DNA of 64,000 nt from assembly GCA_025642065.1 (NCBI GenBank), contig JAODUP010000433.1, positions 248,001-312,000 on the forward strand. The letters are read 5' to 3'. This stretch comes from Paralvinella palmiformis. Taxonomy: Eukaryota > Annelida > Polychaeta > Terebellida > Alvinellidae. The translations under genes and the position numbers were made by a program. Below the pieces are notes generated by a model that was not told the DNA's origin, did not search any database, and saw nothing but the letters and a program-made list of their open reading frames with translations. Positions within the stretch are counted from its first letter, which is position 1; every line of letters starts with the position of its first letter. Shown piece after piece: positions 25,842 through 43,400 of the stretch.

Positions 25842-26541
25842 AATATTTGGTTGTATACAGTACTGTGAATATTGAATTTTTTTAAAAGAATCTGATAAAT
25901 GTAGTTTTCCAATTGAAATATTAATCACAAACTTTAAAGCAGAACTGCAACATTTGTTTATTCAAATTCATTGTAAAAGAATTTATTATTATTATCACAG
26001 TTCATCAGGCATCTGAATGCAGTTTATACAACATTATTTTAAAATTAAACTTGTATAAATTCTGTTTGATGTGATGTTTGTTAGTGATTAGATCTGTGTT
26101 TACTATATAATACTTTAATAGCCTTTAATAATCGATGCTTTTGTGTACATATGTTTTGTTTGAACTGTTACTACCATTATGCAAATCATGGATCACTCTG
26201 TTAAGATGTTATTCGTTTCTTGTTATTGTATCAAATTATATACTTTATAATTAAATATTATTAAATGTCATCAGTTACATCGTTTTCTTTTGTAGAAAAC
26301 ACTGTCTTGTGGTAATAAGAAGGAGATAATGTAAATAACAATACCAGATCTCTGTAAATATTAAAGATTTGCAAACAAATTTTGGCAAAGAATTGTCTTT
26401 GTTTAAAATGGAATTAAATGCAAGGTAAATTATGTTCCATGTAGAAGTAAATAACAAGTAATACAAATAAGAAAGAGTAATACGCAATATGATCATTTTT
26501 ATTCTATAATACAGACAATAAAATTATGCACATTTCACTGG

Positions 26542-29281
26542 TTACTTTGTCCAGCTCACTTTAGGGATATCAAAATGTTCAGTCATGCTGTCCAAGTGCT
26601 TGTTAAATTCCTAATAAAATAAAGAAAAATATACCAAATCAGTTTGTATTGCATAACAGTTAAACATTAACAAAGTTCACTCAGACGATGGCCATTTTCA
26701 GTTGGACTCGAATAATTGGAGTTGTCCAACTTATAATAGATCATAAATAAATGTCTAACTCGTTAGTGCCAGATTTATTTATTAATACTTGCAAAAGGTA
26801 TGCAGATGTTTTACTGTGACTAAATCTGTTCAACAAATATTCAATAAAAGGAACATTCATTTAAGACGTTCATATTTGTATGTAAATGTACAAAGTGCAT
26901 CTTTAAAAGAATGTGTTGAGTAACTTGGGTTACTCATCACTGGCATGTTTATGTTTATAGCTCCATAACAGTTTCATATAATGAATATTATGGTCAACTT
27001 TTAAATTGAATGTGCAAATGATTTGAAAAAAAGTTAAGCCAATTTAATTAAAATGCCTTAAACTTATCCACAATAATATAGTCAATGTTGCTTCTAGGGT
27101 CTAGCCTATGTGGGGGAGCTTCCCCATAGGTTTTAAAAATGTGGGAGATTTTAATGTAACATGGACACTTGGCATGAAAACCATTTAGGGGTACAAACGC
27201 ATACCCCCAGGAATATTTGAACTGAAAATATGACATTTACATCCTATTTGAAGTATTTATACACATAGTTTTACAGTGTAAGCATAATTAAATATATGCA
27301 TATCACTAATATCTGTAACATGAAAAAACAAAACTACAGAAATGCTTCAAAATGTTATTGATGAGACTCGTTTTTATATATTCTACGGGCTTTCTTCTCC
27401 TTCCATAGCCAACGTCAACCACAGAACATCTTGATGTTTTAATTTTCATCAACACAATGAGGAGTTTTTTTCTTGTGCCAGTTCAGGTGAAGACCACCAT
27501 TACCAGATACCAGCCACTTATCAATAGGCCTGGAAGAAATTCTTTGGGTAGCGGGCCATCACATGCAATAAACATGAAATCATGTAGATTTTGCTGGCCA
27601 AGGGAGTTCCTCAACAAAGTTTTAATGCTATTCATAGAAGTGAACTGGCTCTCACACTCAGCAGTAGATGGACAGAGGATCAAGGTAGAAACACAATTAT
27701 TAAGTTACCAAAAACTCCATATAATTCCCTCAGTAAAGTACGAATACAGTTAATATGATATATGTAATCCATATTTATATCATACTATTAACATAAAATG
27801 GAGAAAAAAAACAGATCAAACAAATATACAGGAGAGAGAGAAAGAAATCCACCATATAAACAAGACCATGTGCTTTTATTTATAGATAACTGGCCAATCA
27901 GGAGGGAGTATTTAAATGGACGTTTACCAGCCACGATCACCAAAATCTCTCCCATCCTTCAAGTAGGTACTCCAAACCCATGTTAAGAGGCCTTCGAGTG
28001 ATCCCGATTTGGCCTACTTTTAAACTTGTGGTTCTTAGTTACTATGACATGTATCAAATAAAAAAATACACCACAATAGACTTGTGGCTTTTGTCTTTAT
28101 GTCTATCATTTTTTACCAACATTGGTTACTTGATTGATTGGTGATAATTATTTAAACGAAGCACTATAATTTGACCGGACACAGCAGCCAAGCGCTTTGC
28201 ACAGGTTTTTAGCCAGACACCACCCCTTCTATTTTGCTTTGGGTTCGACGTGAGACCCCCACACGCTAAATAAAGTATGCTAATTAGATAGAGCTAAGAC
28301 TACTCTTTAGTTTCGTATGAAATGGGTAGAGGCAAAAGTTTTAAAAAATCCAATGAAAGCTGTTTATGTTTTTTAAGTGCAAAATTTTCCCAGTTACAGA
28401 CCACTAAAAACTACTCCAGTTGCTACACATTTTAATTATGTATTTTTCATTATTATTGTAAAATTTCAAGTTCATTCTATGATTTCCCACCGAACCCAAG
28501 GTTAAAACCCAAAGCTTGTGTAGCTCCGTATGTTGACGTTCAAGCATGGTTCTTATATTCAGTAAATATTTATATATATGCTACAGCAGTAGATTTTGGC
28601 ATTAATTCAGATCAGGAAATTATCTGATGATAAATATTAGGCATTTATCATGACCCATTTTCTGCTGATAATGCCATACCAGTGGCATGGCATTATTAAA
28701 GCTAATGTGATGGGGAGATTGCTAATGAGCACAACACTTACAATATTGCATCATGGGATTTTATTCTGTGCCATGTGGTGCCCAGGGATTTTTTTAAATT
28801 TTCACCATACATTAAAATATCGCAGGAATCCTGCAAAAACGCGTCCTGGAAGCAACACTGAAAGCGTTATTAACATCACTTGGTAACTTACCAAAATTCT
28901 CTCTTTGTGTGTTTTGGAAGCTTTCTCTAAAATCTGTTCAGCATCCTGGAAAATAAATAAATATATAAAGCAAATCCATGAGGTGACTTAAATATTAGTG
29001 ATTGAAGAGCCAGCCATTTAGAAAACATCCCAGAAATATCTCTAAAGACCTCATAAACAAACCCTTTTCTTTTTAACATATTCAAAGGCCAGTTCTGCTT
29101 TAGTTCTTTTCCTCATAAAGTAACTGCCTTCTGGTTGTTCTCCACCAGAGTCTGTTCCTGTAGAAATCTGTTGCAGTCTCTTATCTATTATCTTTTCCTT
29201 CTTTTTCTTCTTTCTGGAAGTATGAAGTGTTATATCACTTTTTAAAATGTCTTTAGGCCCATAACTATGAAGACTAACCAT
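26542..29281 (-). CDS. FAM32A: FAM32A homologue, complete small nuclear protein
   Basis: Three minus-strand exons: 29063-29281 (73 codons from ATG), 28892-28945 (18 codons) and 26542-26610 (22 codons plus stop TAA). They total 113 residues, against 112 in human FAM32A. Matching features in order are a lysine-rich block (SRKKKKKEK), the RTKAELAFEYVKKKR segment, ILEKASKTHKERI, and the nearly invariant C-terminus EFNKHLDSMTEHFDIPKVSW. FAM32A is a nuclear protein, seen as a late-stage spliceosome factor in human C* and P complexes. The N-terminal 20 residues are less conserved, and an alternative acceptor (catag at about 29265) could replace them. An AATAAA on the minus strand at 26498-26503 implies a very short 3' UTR. 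The upstream intron carries the hAT fragment at 27083-27690. Confidence 0.93.
27083..27690 (-). mobile_element. hAT transposon 3' end with transposase C-terminus
   Basis: The minus-strand frame at 27483-27683 reads PSTAECESQFTSMNSIKTLL, RNSLGQQNLHDFMFIA, GPLPKEF. This is the C-terminal dimerisation segment of hAT transposases (AE..F..MN.IK...RN.L). It is followed by about 390 bp that match, in inverted orientation, 41960-42352. The outer end CAATGTTGCTTCTAG (27083-27097) matches the terminal repeat of that copy. The 5' part and other terminus were not found, so the element is truncated. It lies inside the large FAM32A intron. Confidence 0.78.
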
Positions 29282-31119
29282 GGGTACTCAAATTGCCATC
29301 CATCAGACATCACAAGAGAAGGGATGATCTGCTATGAGTATACAAGTTCCTGGATGGCAATGGCCGAGTTAGATCAGGTAACTTGATCAGCATGGTGGCA
29401 GAAATAATTTCCCACAGCACGAGACTGGCATTTCCGGCCAGCTCATGATAAAAAATACAAATAAGGACGTGATCAATTATGATACCAGGAGCAATTTACT
29501 TATTAAGATTTCTGTTAATGATGAGTGTAACATTTAGATAATTGACCAAGAAGTTGTATTATCAACATTCTATATATTTCTGATTCTGTATAATTAAGTT
29601 GGCTTACACTTTGGACACCGCCTCACCCAAGTTATTATGCCATCTATTTTTTAGACCCTTCACCACCAATTGAGGACTTGACAGTTTGCCAATTGTTTCA
29701 TAATCTCCCCCCACCTTGTTTTATGTACAAGAAATGACATCTAGAAAAGCAATAATTCTTTTGGTTCTGGCCAAACATGGAATCAACTACATTATCAAGT
29801 ATAGAGGTGTTTTGAACATGGCTTGAATCGAGCAAGTATATTTGCAATGCCTGATGAGCAAGCCAATTAAAAAAATCTTTTTTTCTTGCTGCATGCCTAT
29901 ACTTATAATACGCGCTGCAAAGCTGCCTATGAGTGCCAGCTATGCCTAAAGCCAAGATTCTATATATGTGGCATGCAAATCCGAATGCAATATCCATGTG
30001 TTTCATACACCCCTCTCATCTTCTTACCTATTTTTCTTGAGATAGCCTGTCTGGAGACTTGAAACGATTCAACCATCCATTTTATCGCATACACACATAT
30101 AGAAGCCCACTCATACGTTTACATCTTTTCCAGTTTTTGTTGGATTCGCATACGGATACACAGTTTGCAACATTGTGGAATCCATGTCTTTTGGATACAT
30201 CTCTCACTTTCTGACCTTTTTTGTTGGAAAGGTCTGCCTGGACACTCAAATAGGATGGCTGAATCCAGAATTTTATGACCCGGGTCGAAAATATGGATTT
30301 AACCATCCGATTCACACCAATTGCAACATAGACTCTGATAGAGCGATCTGTTTTGTTGCATTGAGAAATGGTATATTCAGTTGCACACATGTGACATGGA
30401 ATCATACTCAAACATTTACATGTTTTCCACTTCTTGTACTCTTAGAGAGATAGTGAGACTATGACAGTAACTTCAGTGAGACAAGATTAGACCCCTACGT
30501 GAGCCGTACATTTAGACTTGTACTCTAAACGTGCATGAGCCATTATGCACATCTTTTTATTGGAATTTTGTAGCTGTTGAATTGATTAAATTTGTACAGT
30601 AGACAAAGTAGCGAAATGTCAGAATAGTTTTATTAACTAAATCAACAAACGTAAACGATAAAATTTACATTAAATGATTAATTAACTCCACCATTATGAT
30701 TATCGTTTCAAAAACGGATGCGCGCGCATCCTCACACAAAAACAGATGAGGTCGCATCCCCACGTACGGCTCACATACATGTAGACACTTCGTACTAGAT
30801 AAGAGTTTCTAGATCTAGTCAGCAATATCTACTATAATCTAGTCTAGAAGAATCTAGAATTGTTGACGAAGCCGAAGCGAAGGCTAGTCACATAAGTCAG
30901 TTACTCAGTAGACCTAGACCCTAGTCACTAGTGGCTAGTCCTAGACTAGAATCTAGATCTAACATTAAAATTTAAATGATTAATTAAAGAAGCTTAATCA
31001 TTAGGAAATATACTTTACGAAAACCTTTAGATATGATTAACGTACTTTTTTATCCCACCGCCATCTACTCCCTTCAGTTTCAATGAACCTTTTTGAACCA
31101 GATCATACTCCGACATAAT
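29282..31119. other. Intergenic, FAM32A 5' side; unassigned open frames
   Basis: Contains two minus-strand open stretches, 29698-30006 and 30082-30411, with unremarkable composition (for example FFNWLAHQALQIYLLDSSHV). I could not assign them to a family. There is also an 11-bp inverted pair GTGAGCCGTAC (30499-30509 versus 30764-30774) and a CTAG-rich patch. No supported gene. Confidence 0.35.
30793..30957. repeat. CTAG-rich patch
   Basis: Fourteen CTAG tetramers occur in about 165 bp, in contexts such as CTAGATCTAG, CTAGTCTAG and CCTAGACTAGAATCTAGA. A weaker patch with CTAGACTAGATC lies near 36900. It is not a clean tandem array. Confidence 0.7.
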
Positions 31120-32960
31120 GCTAGACCAAAATAATAAACACTAAATAAATAAACTCGATAGATGGCGCTGGATGTTTTGTTAAGGAATCATATAGGAGAC
31201 ATTTCTTCTTCCAAATAACCCCCGCTTGCGTGCCTGCGCGCATGCGTTCATACGCGAGCGTGTGTATGTGAGTATGTGTGTGCGTGCACGCGCGAGCATG
31301 TGTACGCGAATATATATATTGTCTCTGTGTGTGTGTGTGTGTGAACAAAAAATCGCATATCCAGTCAAGTAGCTTGTCTGTATGCCGCATAGACTTTCAG
31401 CTTTCTGATCAGTCTCTGGTGGCGGACGGTGTCAAATCCTTTTCGAAAATCTAGGTAAATGATGTTGATTGGAGTTCCATATTTTGGACCATAACTCCAG
31501 AGTTATGCATGAGCGGAATGGAACAAACCCATATTAGGCACCACAGAAAAGATAATATATGACATCATATGCTCTACCAGATTAATTATCCCTGACTGGA
31601 TTTCATTAACTTTCTAATTATTGATGTAAGACTCACATGACTATAATTACCTAGCTGGAGTTACCTATGATCATTTTCAGTGGGTCTGAGTCATATGAGC
31701 TTTCTTCCTTTGAGTAGATAGCTATTGTCTTCGTCATTTGATTTCTGAAATAGTATGCCCAAATGAAGCTTTATTGACTGAAACAGCTAGTTAAACATCG
31801 GCGTGGGCATATCTAAAGAGTGACAATTTCATCTTTGACTTTGTTTCATTACCTTTGGAGATCGCTCGGCTTATTTATCCTATCATGTGCACAAAAGTGG
31901 CCGTAAAACACCAATTATCACCAATCGAGATGTTTTCAATATCCTCAATATCTTCTCAACCTGCTCGATGGTGAAAGCTGTTGTTGCTGCATCCAGGCGG
32001 TATTACTTCTTTTCGATTTCTGGAATGTTATCTATATCTTCCTGGGGGTATACGCTTGCAAAATACTGGTTTAGAATATCTGTTTTAGCACTGTCATCAC
32101 TTCTGGGGTTACCTGCCTCGGTCTTAAAATCAACCATTGTGCTTCTATTCTTCAGTTTTGACTTGAGGTATCTTCAAAAAGTTGTTGAATTATGTTTCAG
32201 GTTTCTTGCCAGATAGTGTTTGAAATCTCTACGTAAATCCCTCATCAGTAACGTGAACTAATTTTTCTCATATTTGCTGCTCTGTTGTAATTTAAGCCAT
32301 TTCCTAATGATTTCTACTTCTTCCACGCTCTTTGTTTCTTGGCCTTTCCTTACTTTGTCATCCATATTTTACGTCTTTTCTGCTTCTTCGGGACAGATCG
32401 TGAGATACAGCCGTTCATCTGTTTTTCCAGAATATTGGCGAAAAGGCGGCCCTTTTCGCCAATATTAAATATATTAAAGGCCCTTTCCTCTTCCGTTCTG
32501 TAATTTTAACAGTCAGTCAACTGCTCGTTGCTGTGTAATTACCTTTATGATAGTTACATATCATGATTTCCGTTCCACGTTTAGGTTATAGCTCATATAA
32601 CTATATGTATGTGATCACTTAATCCTAGTCCAAATTGTACTCTAAAGTGATGATGTAGTCTTCGTGATTGGTTAAGATCAAGTCTATAACACGTGGATGT
32701 CGGTGTCTATAGTAGTGAGTTGTGTTACATGGTGGTGTAAATGTGCCTCTCCGTTGTCCAGTCAATATCTGGTTGGTTGAAGTCGCCCATGATGAGTGCC
32801 TCGATTTTAGTTCTTCTTACCATCAGAGTCGGGTTATTGTACAGTTTAGAATCATTTTCTGCAGAACTGGAGGAGCTACGATAAGCGCAACCCAGAACCA
32901 TTTTGCTGTTAGCACCATTTCCTTCAACTCTAGCCACATACTTTCCTTGTTGCAAAGTTG
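31120..32960 (-). mobile_element. CR1-like LINE, truncated, carrying a SINE insertion
   Basis: The minus strand gives the endonuclease segment MVLGCAYRSSSSSAENDSKL then EALIMGDFNQPDIDW at 32725-32955. Degenerate linker sequence follows. The RT motif A region INIIYLDFRKGFDTVRHQRL is at about 31400-31480, and YRQATWICDFLF ends against a GT/AT microsatellite at about 31200-31345. The palm FADD half is absent. A SINE tail lies within it at 31795-31915. Its 5' end abuts the Ty3/gypsy remnant near 32965-33010. Confidence 0.85.
31795..31915 (+). repeat. tRNA-derived SINE, family A copy 2 (5'-truncated)
   Basis: GTGGGCATATCTAAAGAG followed by TTTCATCTTTGACTTTGTTT and a CATGTGCACAAAAGTGGCC tail match the minus-strand copy at 61725-61895. 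It is inserted in the LINE at 31120-32960. Confidence 0.7.
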
Positions 32961-33009
32961 ATCAATAGTGCATGCAGTGAAAGATTCTCGTATATCTCTC
33001 GAAACAATT

Positions 33010-35200
33010 GTACTACATGCACAAGCCTACGAGTCGACAATTAAAGACTAAACATGGGGGAGAGTGGATCCCGATGTAGAACAGGTTAATTTCACAAATT
33101 ATCGTTGTACAGGACCCAAGAAGAGAAAACCAGTTAAACAAGACGTGTGTTCCTGGTGCGATGAGCCTGCTCACCGTAAAGACAAGATTGATTGTCGTAC
33201 CCAGGGCTGACAATGTTACGCATGTGGTAGGATGAACCACTTGAGCATCGTATGTAAGCATCCAATTCCTTACAGAGGTCGATGGCGAAGAAGAATATGA
33301 TGGGTTCCAATATAATAACTTTAGCATTGATAAGACACCCATCTAATCCATCCATATTGTAAATATCACAAAATATAGACAGCGTTCTAAAGAACTGGAA
33401 GAGAGAATACACATCATACGTATGACCTGGAAGAGATGTAGACAGAAAGGATCAGCCATTCATATCAGAAAAGGAAAATAAATACTTTACGTACATCAAC
33501 CTTGGCGGCATGGCAGATAATCTACACCTTAAGAATACTAAAGTTCAAGTTGACACTGCTGCGACATGCAATACCATTCATATGAATGACCTTGAAGGAA
33601 TTGCTGACATTTGTGATCCCGAATTTGGAATACAACCCACTGATACAACAATCAATATGTATAACGATGCAACAGTGACACCGGCAGGAGTTATAGACTT
33701 AGTATCTATGAGAAATAAGCATTGCTTTGTGTTATAATGCTATGTCCTAGATTGGCCTGAGTTCCGCAACAAGGCTCAGATCGAAAAATAATGCCTAGCT
33801 ATTGTGAATGCCATATGGATCAGTGGTTATATGGCCACCACTCCATTACAATCGAACCCAAACCATAAACTTTTAGAAAATATATTTAAGCATCCATTAA
33901 CACAAGCACCAAAACGACTCCAGAAAATATTACTCAAACTACAATGATATACGTTCAACGTTATTTACCGGAAAGGAAGTACCATGTGGCTAGCTGACAC
34001 GTTATCCAGGGCACGATTAGCTAGAACTACCGAAGCCAAAGTATCACAATTAGAAGTGTTCATGACAGCTCTCGAAACAACCAACCAAAAACCTGAACGA
34101 ATCATGGATCACACTTTCGAATAGACCAAACGGGCCACCTCCGAAGATACAATCCTTTCTAATATTATGCCTTGTATTATGCATGGCTAGCCTGATGAAA
34201 AGTCAGAACTTCCCTTCGATCTAACGGCATATTGGAATCTCACATCAGAGCTGATCACAATGGATGGTGTTATTTATAATGGCAACAAAGTCCTTATACC
34301 AATTGTAATGCGCCCTCGTATGGTCGAGAGCTGATATTAAAGCTGCATATGAAAATTGTCCAGTAAGTGCACAGTATACGGTTCAACACCAGAATGAACC
34401 AATGCTGAGTTATCCAGTACAAGATTTGCCTTGGCAATATATTTCGCAGGACCTTCTCAAAGTCGTTATTATCTCGTCACAGTAGATCGTTACAACGATT
34501 TCTTTGAATTTGATCTTCTACCAGACTTACACAGTTCCTGTGTAATAGAAGCTACGAAACGAGTATTCTCACGCCATGGGTCTCCAGTGATATGTCTCAC
34601 CGACAATGGTCCCCAGTTAATCTCTATGGCATATACACGATTTGCCAAGCTGTGGAATTTCCTACATGTAACAAACTCACCATGCTTTAGCCAATCAAAT
34701 GGACGTGCTGAAGCTGCTGTGAAATCTACAAAAAATATGTTGAAAAAATGCTCTGATCCATTACTTGGTCTACAATACCTACGAAATACACCAACAAAAC
34801 GAACAGATTTAGTCCTGTCCAACGCCTGATGGGTCGACGGACCCGTACTTCAACGCCAATTACATCTGTTTTGCTGTACCCCATTACTGTCTCCCCAGCC
34901 GAAGTGAAAGCTGAGAAAAAAATAAACGGAAACGGTCACAAATACACTATGACAGAACAACAGGGCCACAATTAACAGAGATTCACATTGGTGAACCAGT
35001 GTATATTAAACTTCCTCCCACAAAACACGACCGGCCTTGGCAACATGATGTTGTTACCAAGAAGCTATCTCCACGTTAGTATGTCATGACTATTCCTACA
35101 GGTAGTCCCAGAAGGATCCGGAAACATTTTGTTCTAGCCAGAGAGGCTCCAAATTTCCATCACTCAGATATAAATGTGGAATAAGCCGAGTCAACTGAAT
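33010..35200 (+). mobile_element. Ty3/gypsy (Mag-like) retrotransposon remnant lacking reverse transcriptase
   Basis: In order: a Gag end with two zinc knuckles (CSWCDEPAHRKDKIDC and CYACGRMNHLSIVC, split by a stop) at about 33148-33252; an aspartic-protease-like segment, VQVDTAATCNTIHM, at 33510-33737; then directly an RNase H and connection segment (LADTLSRARL at about 33990-34020). An integrase core with YLVTVDRYNDFF, ICLTDNGPQLIS and QSNGRAEAAVKS follows at 34431-34829, carrying the D, D and E positions. The tail contains RLMGRRTRTSTP, a phrase typical of the Mag branch. The polymerase domains that should lie between protease and RNase H are missing near 33740-33780. No LTR pair was found. 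Several stops: inactive. Confidence 0.85.
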
Positions 35201-35747
35201 CAGTCGCGATACCTACGCCTGTAACAACGATGCCAGCCACTCGATCCTATAAGAAATGGATTATGTAAAAAAGATATTAGTTCAGAATATACTACCCGAT
35301 GCGGACGCGTATCAAAGGCACCTAAGAGATATGGGGCAGAATAATCCCCATGTATATACTGTGAATGTACGTGAGCAAGTAGTGTGTGTGTTGTTTTTGA
35401 TAATTTCAATCTCATTTATTCTAATATTTGTTATTACGAAAATATATTGATTCACGATTCTTCAAATGAGGGAAGATGTACGCCCCTACACAATAATATA
35501 TTGTTCTTTAATGTCCGAGACTTTATTACATCGTTATAAAATACTGCATGCGGTATATATAATACATATGTGCTCTAGAATGGAAATCAGTGGATAATCC
35601 CGACCAAAGTGCCATGTACATGATCCTTAACCAGGAAATTACTGAAACCATTACTTAAAAGTTTATGCTTTTTCCATTCAGTATACTTATACCTCCATGT
35701 TTGATTTTAAACAGTGTAATTCTTTTTTTCGTATACAGAAAAGAACA

Positions 35748-40445
<4,698 letters not shown>

Positions 40446-43400
40446 ATGGGGTGTTGTGGAAATGAACAACCAGAGGTGTGTGGTATTTTACTATAATATA
40501 TATCAATTCCTATTCTTTTCTTGAAGTTTAACATAAATATGAGTAAACAGTATGACTTTTATGTTGATAAATAATATAATTAAACAAAATAACATATGTT
40601 TGGATAGGTACATAATTATTGGAGAGTTTTGGCAGCTTTTAATAACTTTTGAAAGCTTTTGGACACTTGTGTGTAGAATTGCTTTTGGGGTGTCCAAAAA
40701 TCCAAACCTGGTGTGTGTTTGTCTATGTAACTTTGTGACTGATTATTCTTCAAGTATTCTACGCTTATCCACTGACAATTGTTCATTATAATTCATGTTT
40801 TTGTCTTCTCGTATATAGCCCAAGGAAAATCCGATATCTAGAAAGAATGTTTGCTGTACCGACATCGTCGCCTTGATTTTGTTTGTTGCCTTTGTTGGCC
40901 TCATGGTAATTGCTTTAACAAAAAGAGCCATTACATGTAGTCAATCTGAAGATAGCAATTTAATGTTTCGACTGAAAATAATCAAATATAAACCATCTTT
41001 TATGTGTCGTCACTTCCATTTTACTCTGTTTTCATCTCTTGATTTTCTACAATTGCAGGTGTACATAGCCGTGTTTTCAATTATGAATGGCGACGGCAAG
41101 AAATTGGTGTACGGATATGACAGCTTCGGTAACACTTGTAACCAAAACAATGTCAACAATAAGATACCGAATGTAACAGATAGTGGACGCGACCTACAAG
41201 GATTCAGGTTAATATAACTAACTAATGAATTCGAAATGCTCAATATAGTTTCAATAAGATTTCTTTGAAATTAGTAATCACAAATTTGTTCTGTGTATTT
41301 ATTTTATGGTCATTATATTAACAACATGACACAGTTGCAGAATTTTCAGTTGCATTGAAGATCATTTTCATTGGTGTGCATTAGCTTCCAGTTCAGATTA
41401 AACGGTGATGTGTGTCGTTCAGTTTTACTCATGAGAATGTTTTAACAGTTAATTTGATTTTATATTCAAATAGCCATGTGTTTTTTATGAGCGTCTTCGA
41501 TCCCTTTGGTGCAATGCAAATCTGTGTAAAGGAATGTCCTGACAAGGACCTTATCACACCCGAACAAGTGAAGGAATTTGCAGAAAAAACGGGTTCAAGA
41601 CTCTGCCATTATGATGTTAAGGTTTCCGATTATGGCAATATCGACTTGTACAACAGCAAAGGTAAAGGCCTGTGTCCTAAGCTGCCAATATTTAAAAGGT
41701 CAGTTGGTTACAATTGCTTTGATTTGTCTTAAATTAGTTAATGAAATAGTAATTAAATGTGGTCTTTTAGCGTCCTTGATCACACAGACTATGCAAATGT
41801 TATGGATGCAGTAGGTAACAGTGTTGCTTCTAGGTGTTTTGTTGTGTACATATTTTGCACATTAAAGGTCTCGTTATCACATTTGCTTTAATAATGACGT
41901 ACCAAACTGCTGAATGCTAGCGTGGGTTTAGTTGCCAAAACTCCATCAAAACAAGTCATCATAATAAATTAAAAGAAAAGCACCTCAATGTATTGATAAC
42001 AATTGAAACATCAAAATGTTCTATGGCTGACTTTGACAATGAGTTGATGTGGAAGGAGTAGAAGTCTCATCAATAAACTTTTGAACCATTTCTGTAATCT
42101 TGTTTTTTCGTGTTACAGATATAATTAAGTGATTTGCATATATTTAATTATGCTTACACTGTAAAACTATGTGTATAAATACCTCAAATAGTATGCAAAT
42201 GTCATCATTTTCAGTTCAAATATTTCTAGGGGTATGTGTTCGTACCCCTAAATGGTTTTCATGCCAAGTGCCCATGTTAGATTAAAATCCCCCATGTTTT
42301 TAAAACCTATGGGGAGCTCCCCCACATTGGCTAGATACTAGAAGCAACATTGGGTAAGAAGCAGAAATCTGTCAGTTCTCATCTACACATTCAGCATTTT
42401 TCTGTTTGTATTTCCATGGTGTATAAATTGTTACATTCGTGTTGTAAATATTTATGTGAAGGAATTATATTTAAGTCACAACTGATAAACATTCAGTAAA
42501 TATTGCATATTTAGAATGTAAATATGCCGTGCAATATTTTGTTTTCCCTTTATTCAAATTGATAAATGCTTCAGAATGTTATATTTGAATCCGATGCTGT
42601 AGAAGCTTATTATGAAGCTGTTCAGTATTATTCATCTGTTTGTTTCCATGCTGACTGATTCGTTTGTTATAATCAGCTATTGTTTTCACAGTCTATCAGT
42701 CCTGCAAAGGTGTGCACCAGATCCCAGTGTCTTGTTTCAAACGAAGGATGCTGAATCAGGTTCATCAGTGGATGATAGCCGAAAGAATGCGACAATTACC
42801 TTCTTCAAAATATTTGAGCTGGATAACTTGTTCAAGAAGATACTCAATGATTTATATCTGTCATGGCGAGAGATGATTATACTTTGTGTCTTTGCCTTAG
42901 GTAAATTTGCTCTTTACTCCAATTGAAAGATTTTTATGCATTTAGCTTACTTTAAATAAAGTACCATGTGTAGAGGAATGGCCATGAAACAGTATTATGT
43001 ATTTACCAACTTAAAAGTTTCTCTAGCAACAACGCATATAAATTCATAATGTGAGGCATACAATACTTGTTAAAAGCGTATGCAGAAAAATTTCCCATAA
43101 AGAGCATTCTTATGAGAAAGATGGTTGCTTATAAAGTAATAGAGTTATGGATCGATCTTACTGTACATATTAAAATGTATCATTTATTTCCTATTTTTCG
43201 TTATTTCTTTATTCCACAAAATTCAGTCAGATTAATTAATGTTAGTGGTCTGAGATACACGGCAATAATTACCACAGTTGATTAAATGTGTTAATTTTGT
43301 ATAAAACATATGCAGTTAGAAATGTTAGAAATACATATAATGTTGTTTTCTAAATAGAAATTAATAATCGTTATATTTTATAGGAATATTCTTATAAGAT

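Noticed and set aside
30175..30453. 92-codon plus-strand open frame and its antisense partner
   Set aside because: Neither strand shows a recognisable motif, signal peptide or splice context.
30499..30774. Miniature element bounded by GTGAGCCGTAC inverted repeats
   Set aside because: The inverted match is only 11 bp, no target duplication was visible and flanks do not support borders.
33013..33412. Minus-strand open frames opposite the gypsy Gag region
   Set aside because: They are antisense to recognisable zinc knuckles on the plus strand and show no domain of their own.
34490..34822. 110-codon minus-strand open frame
   Set aside because: Exact antisense shadow of the integrase core.
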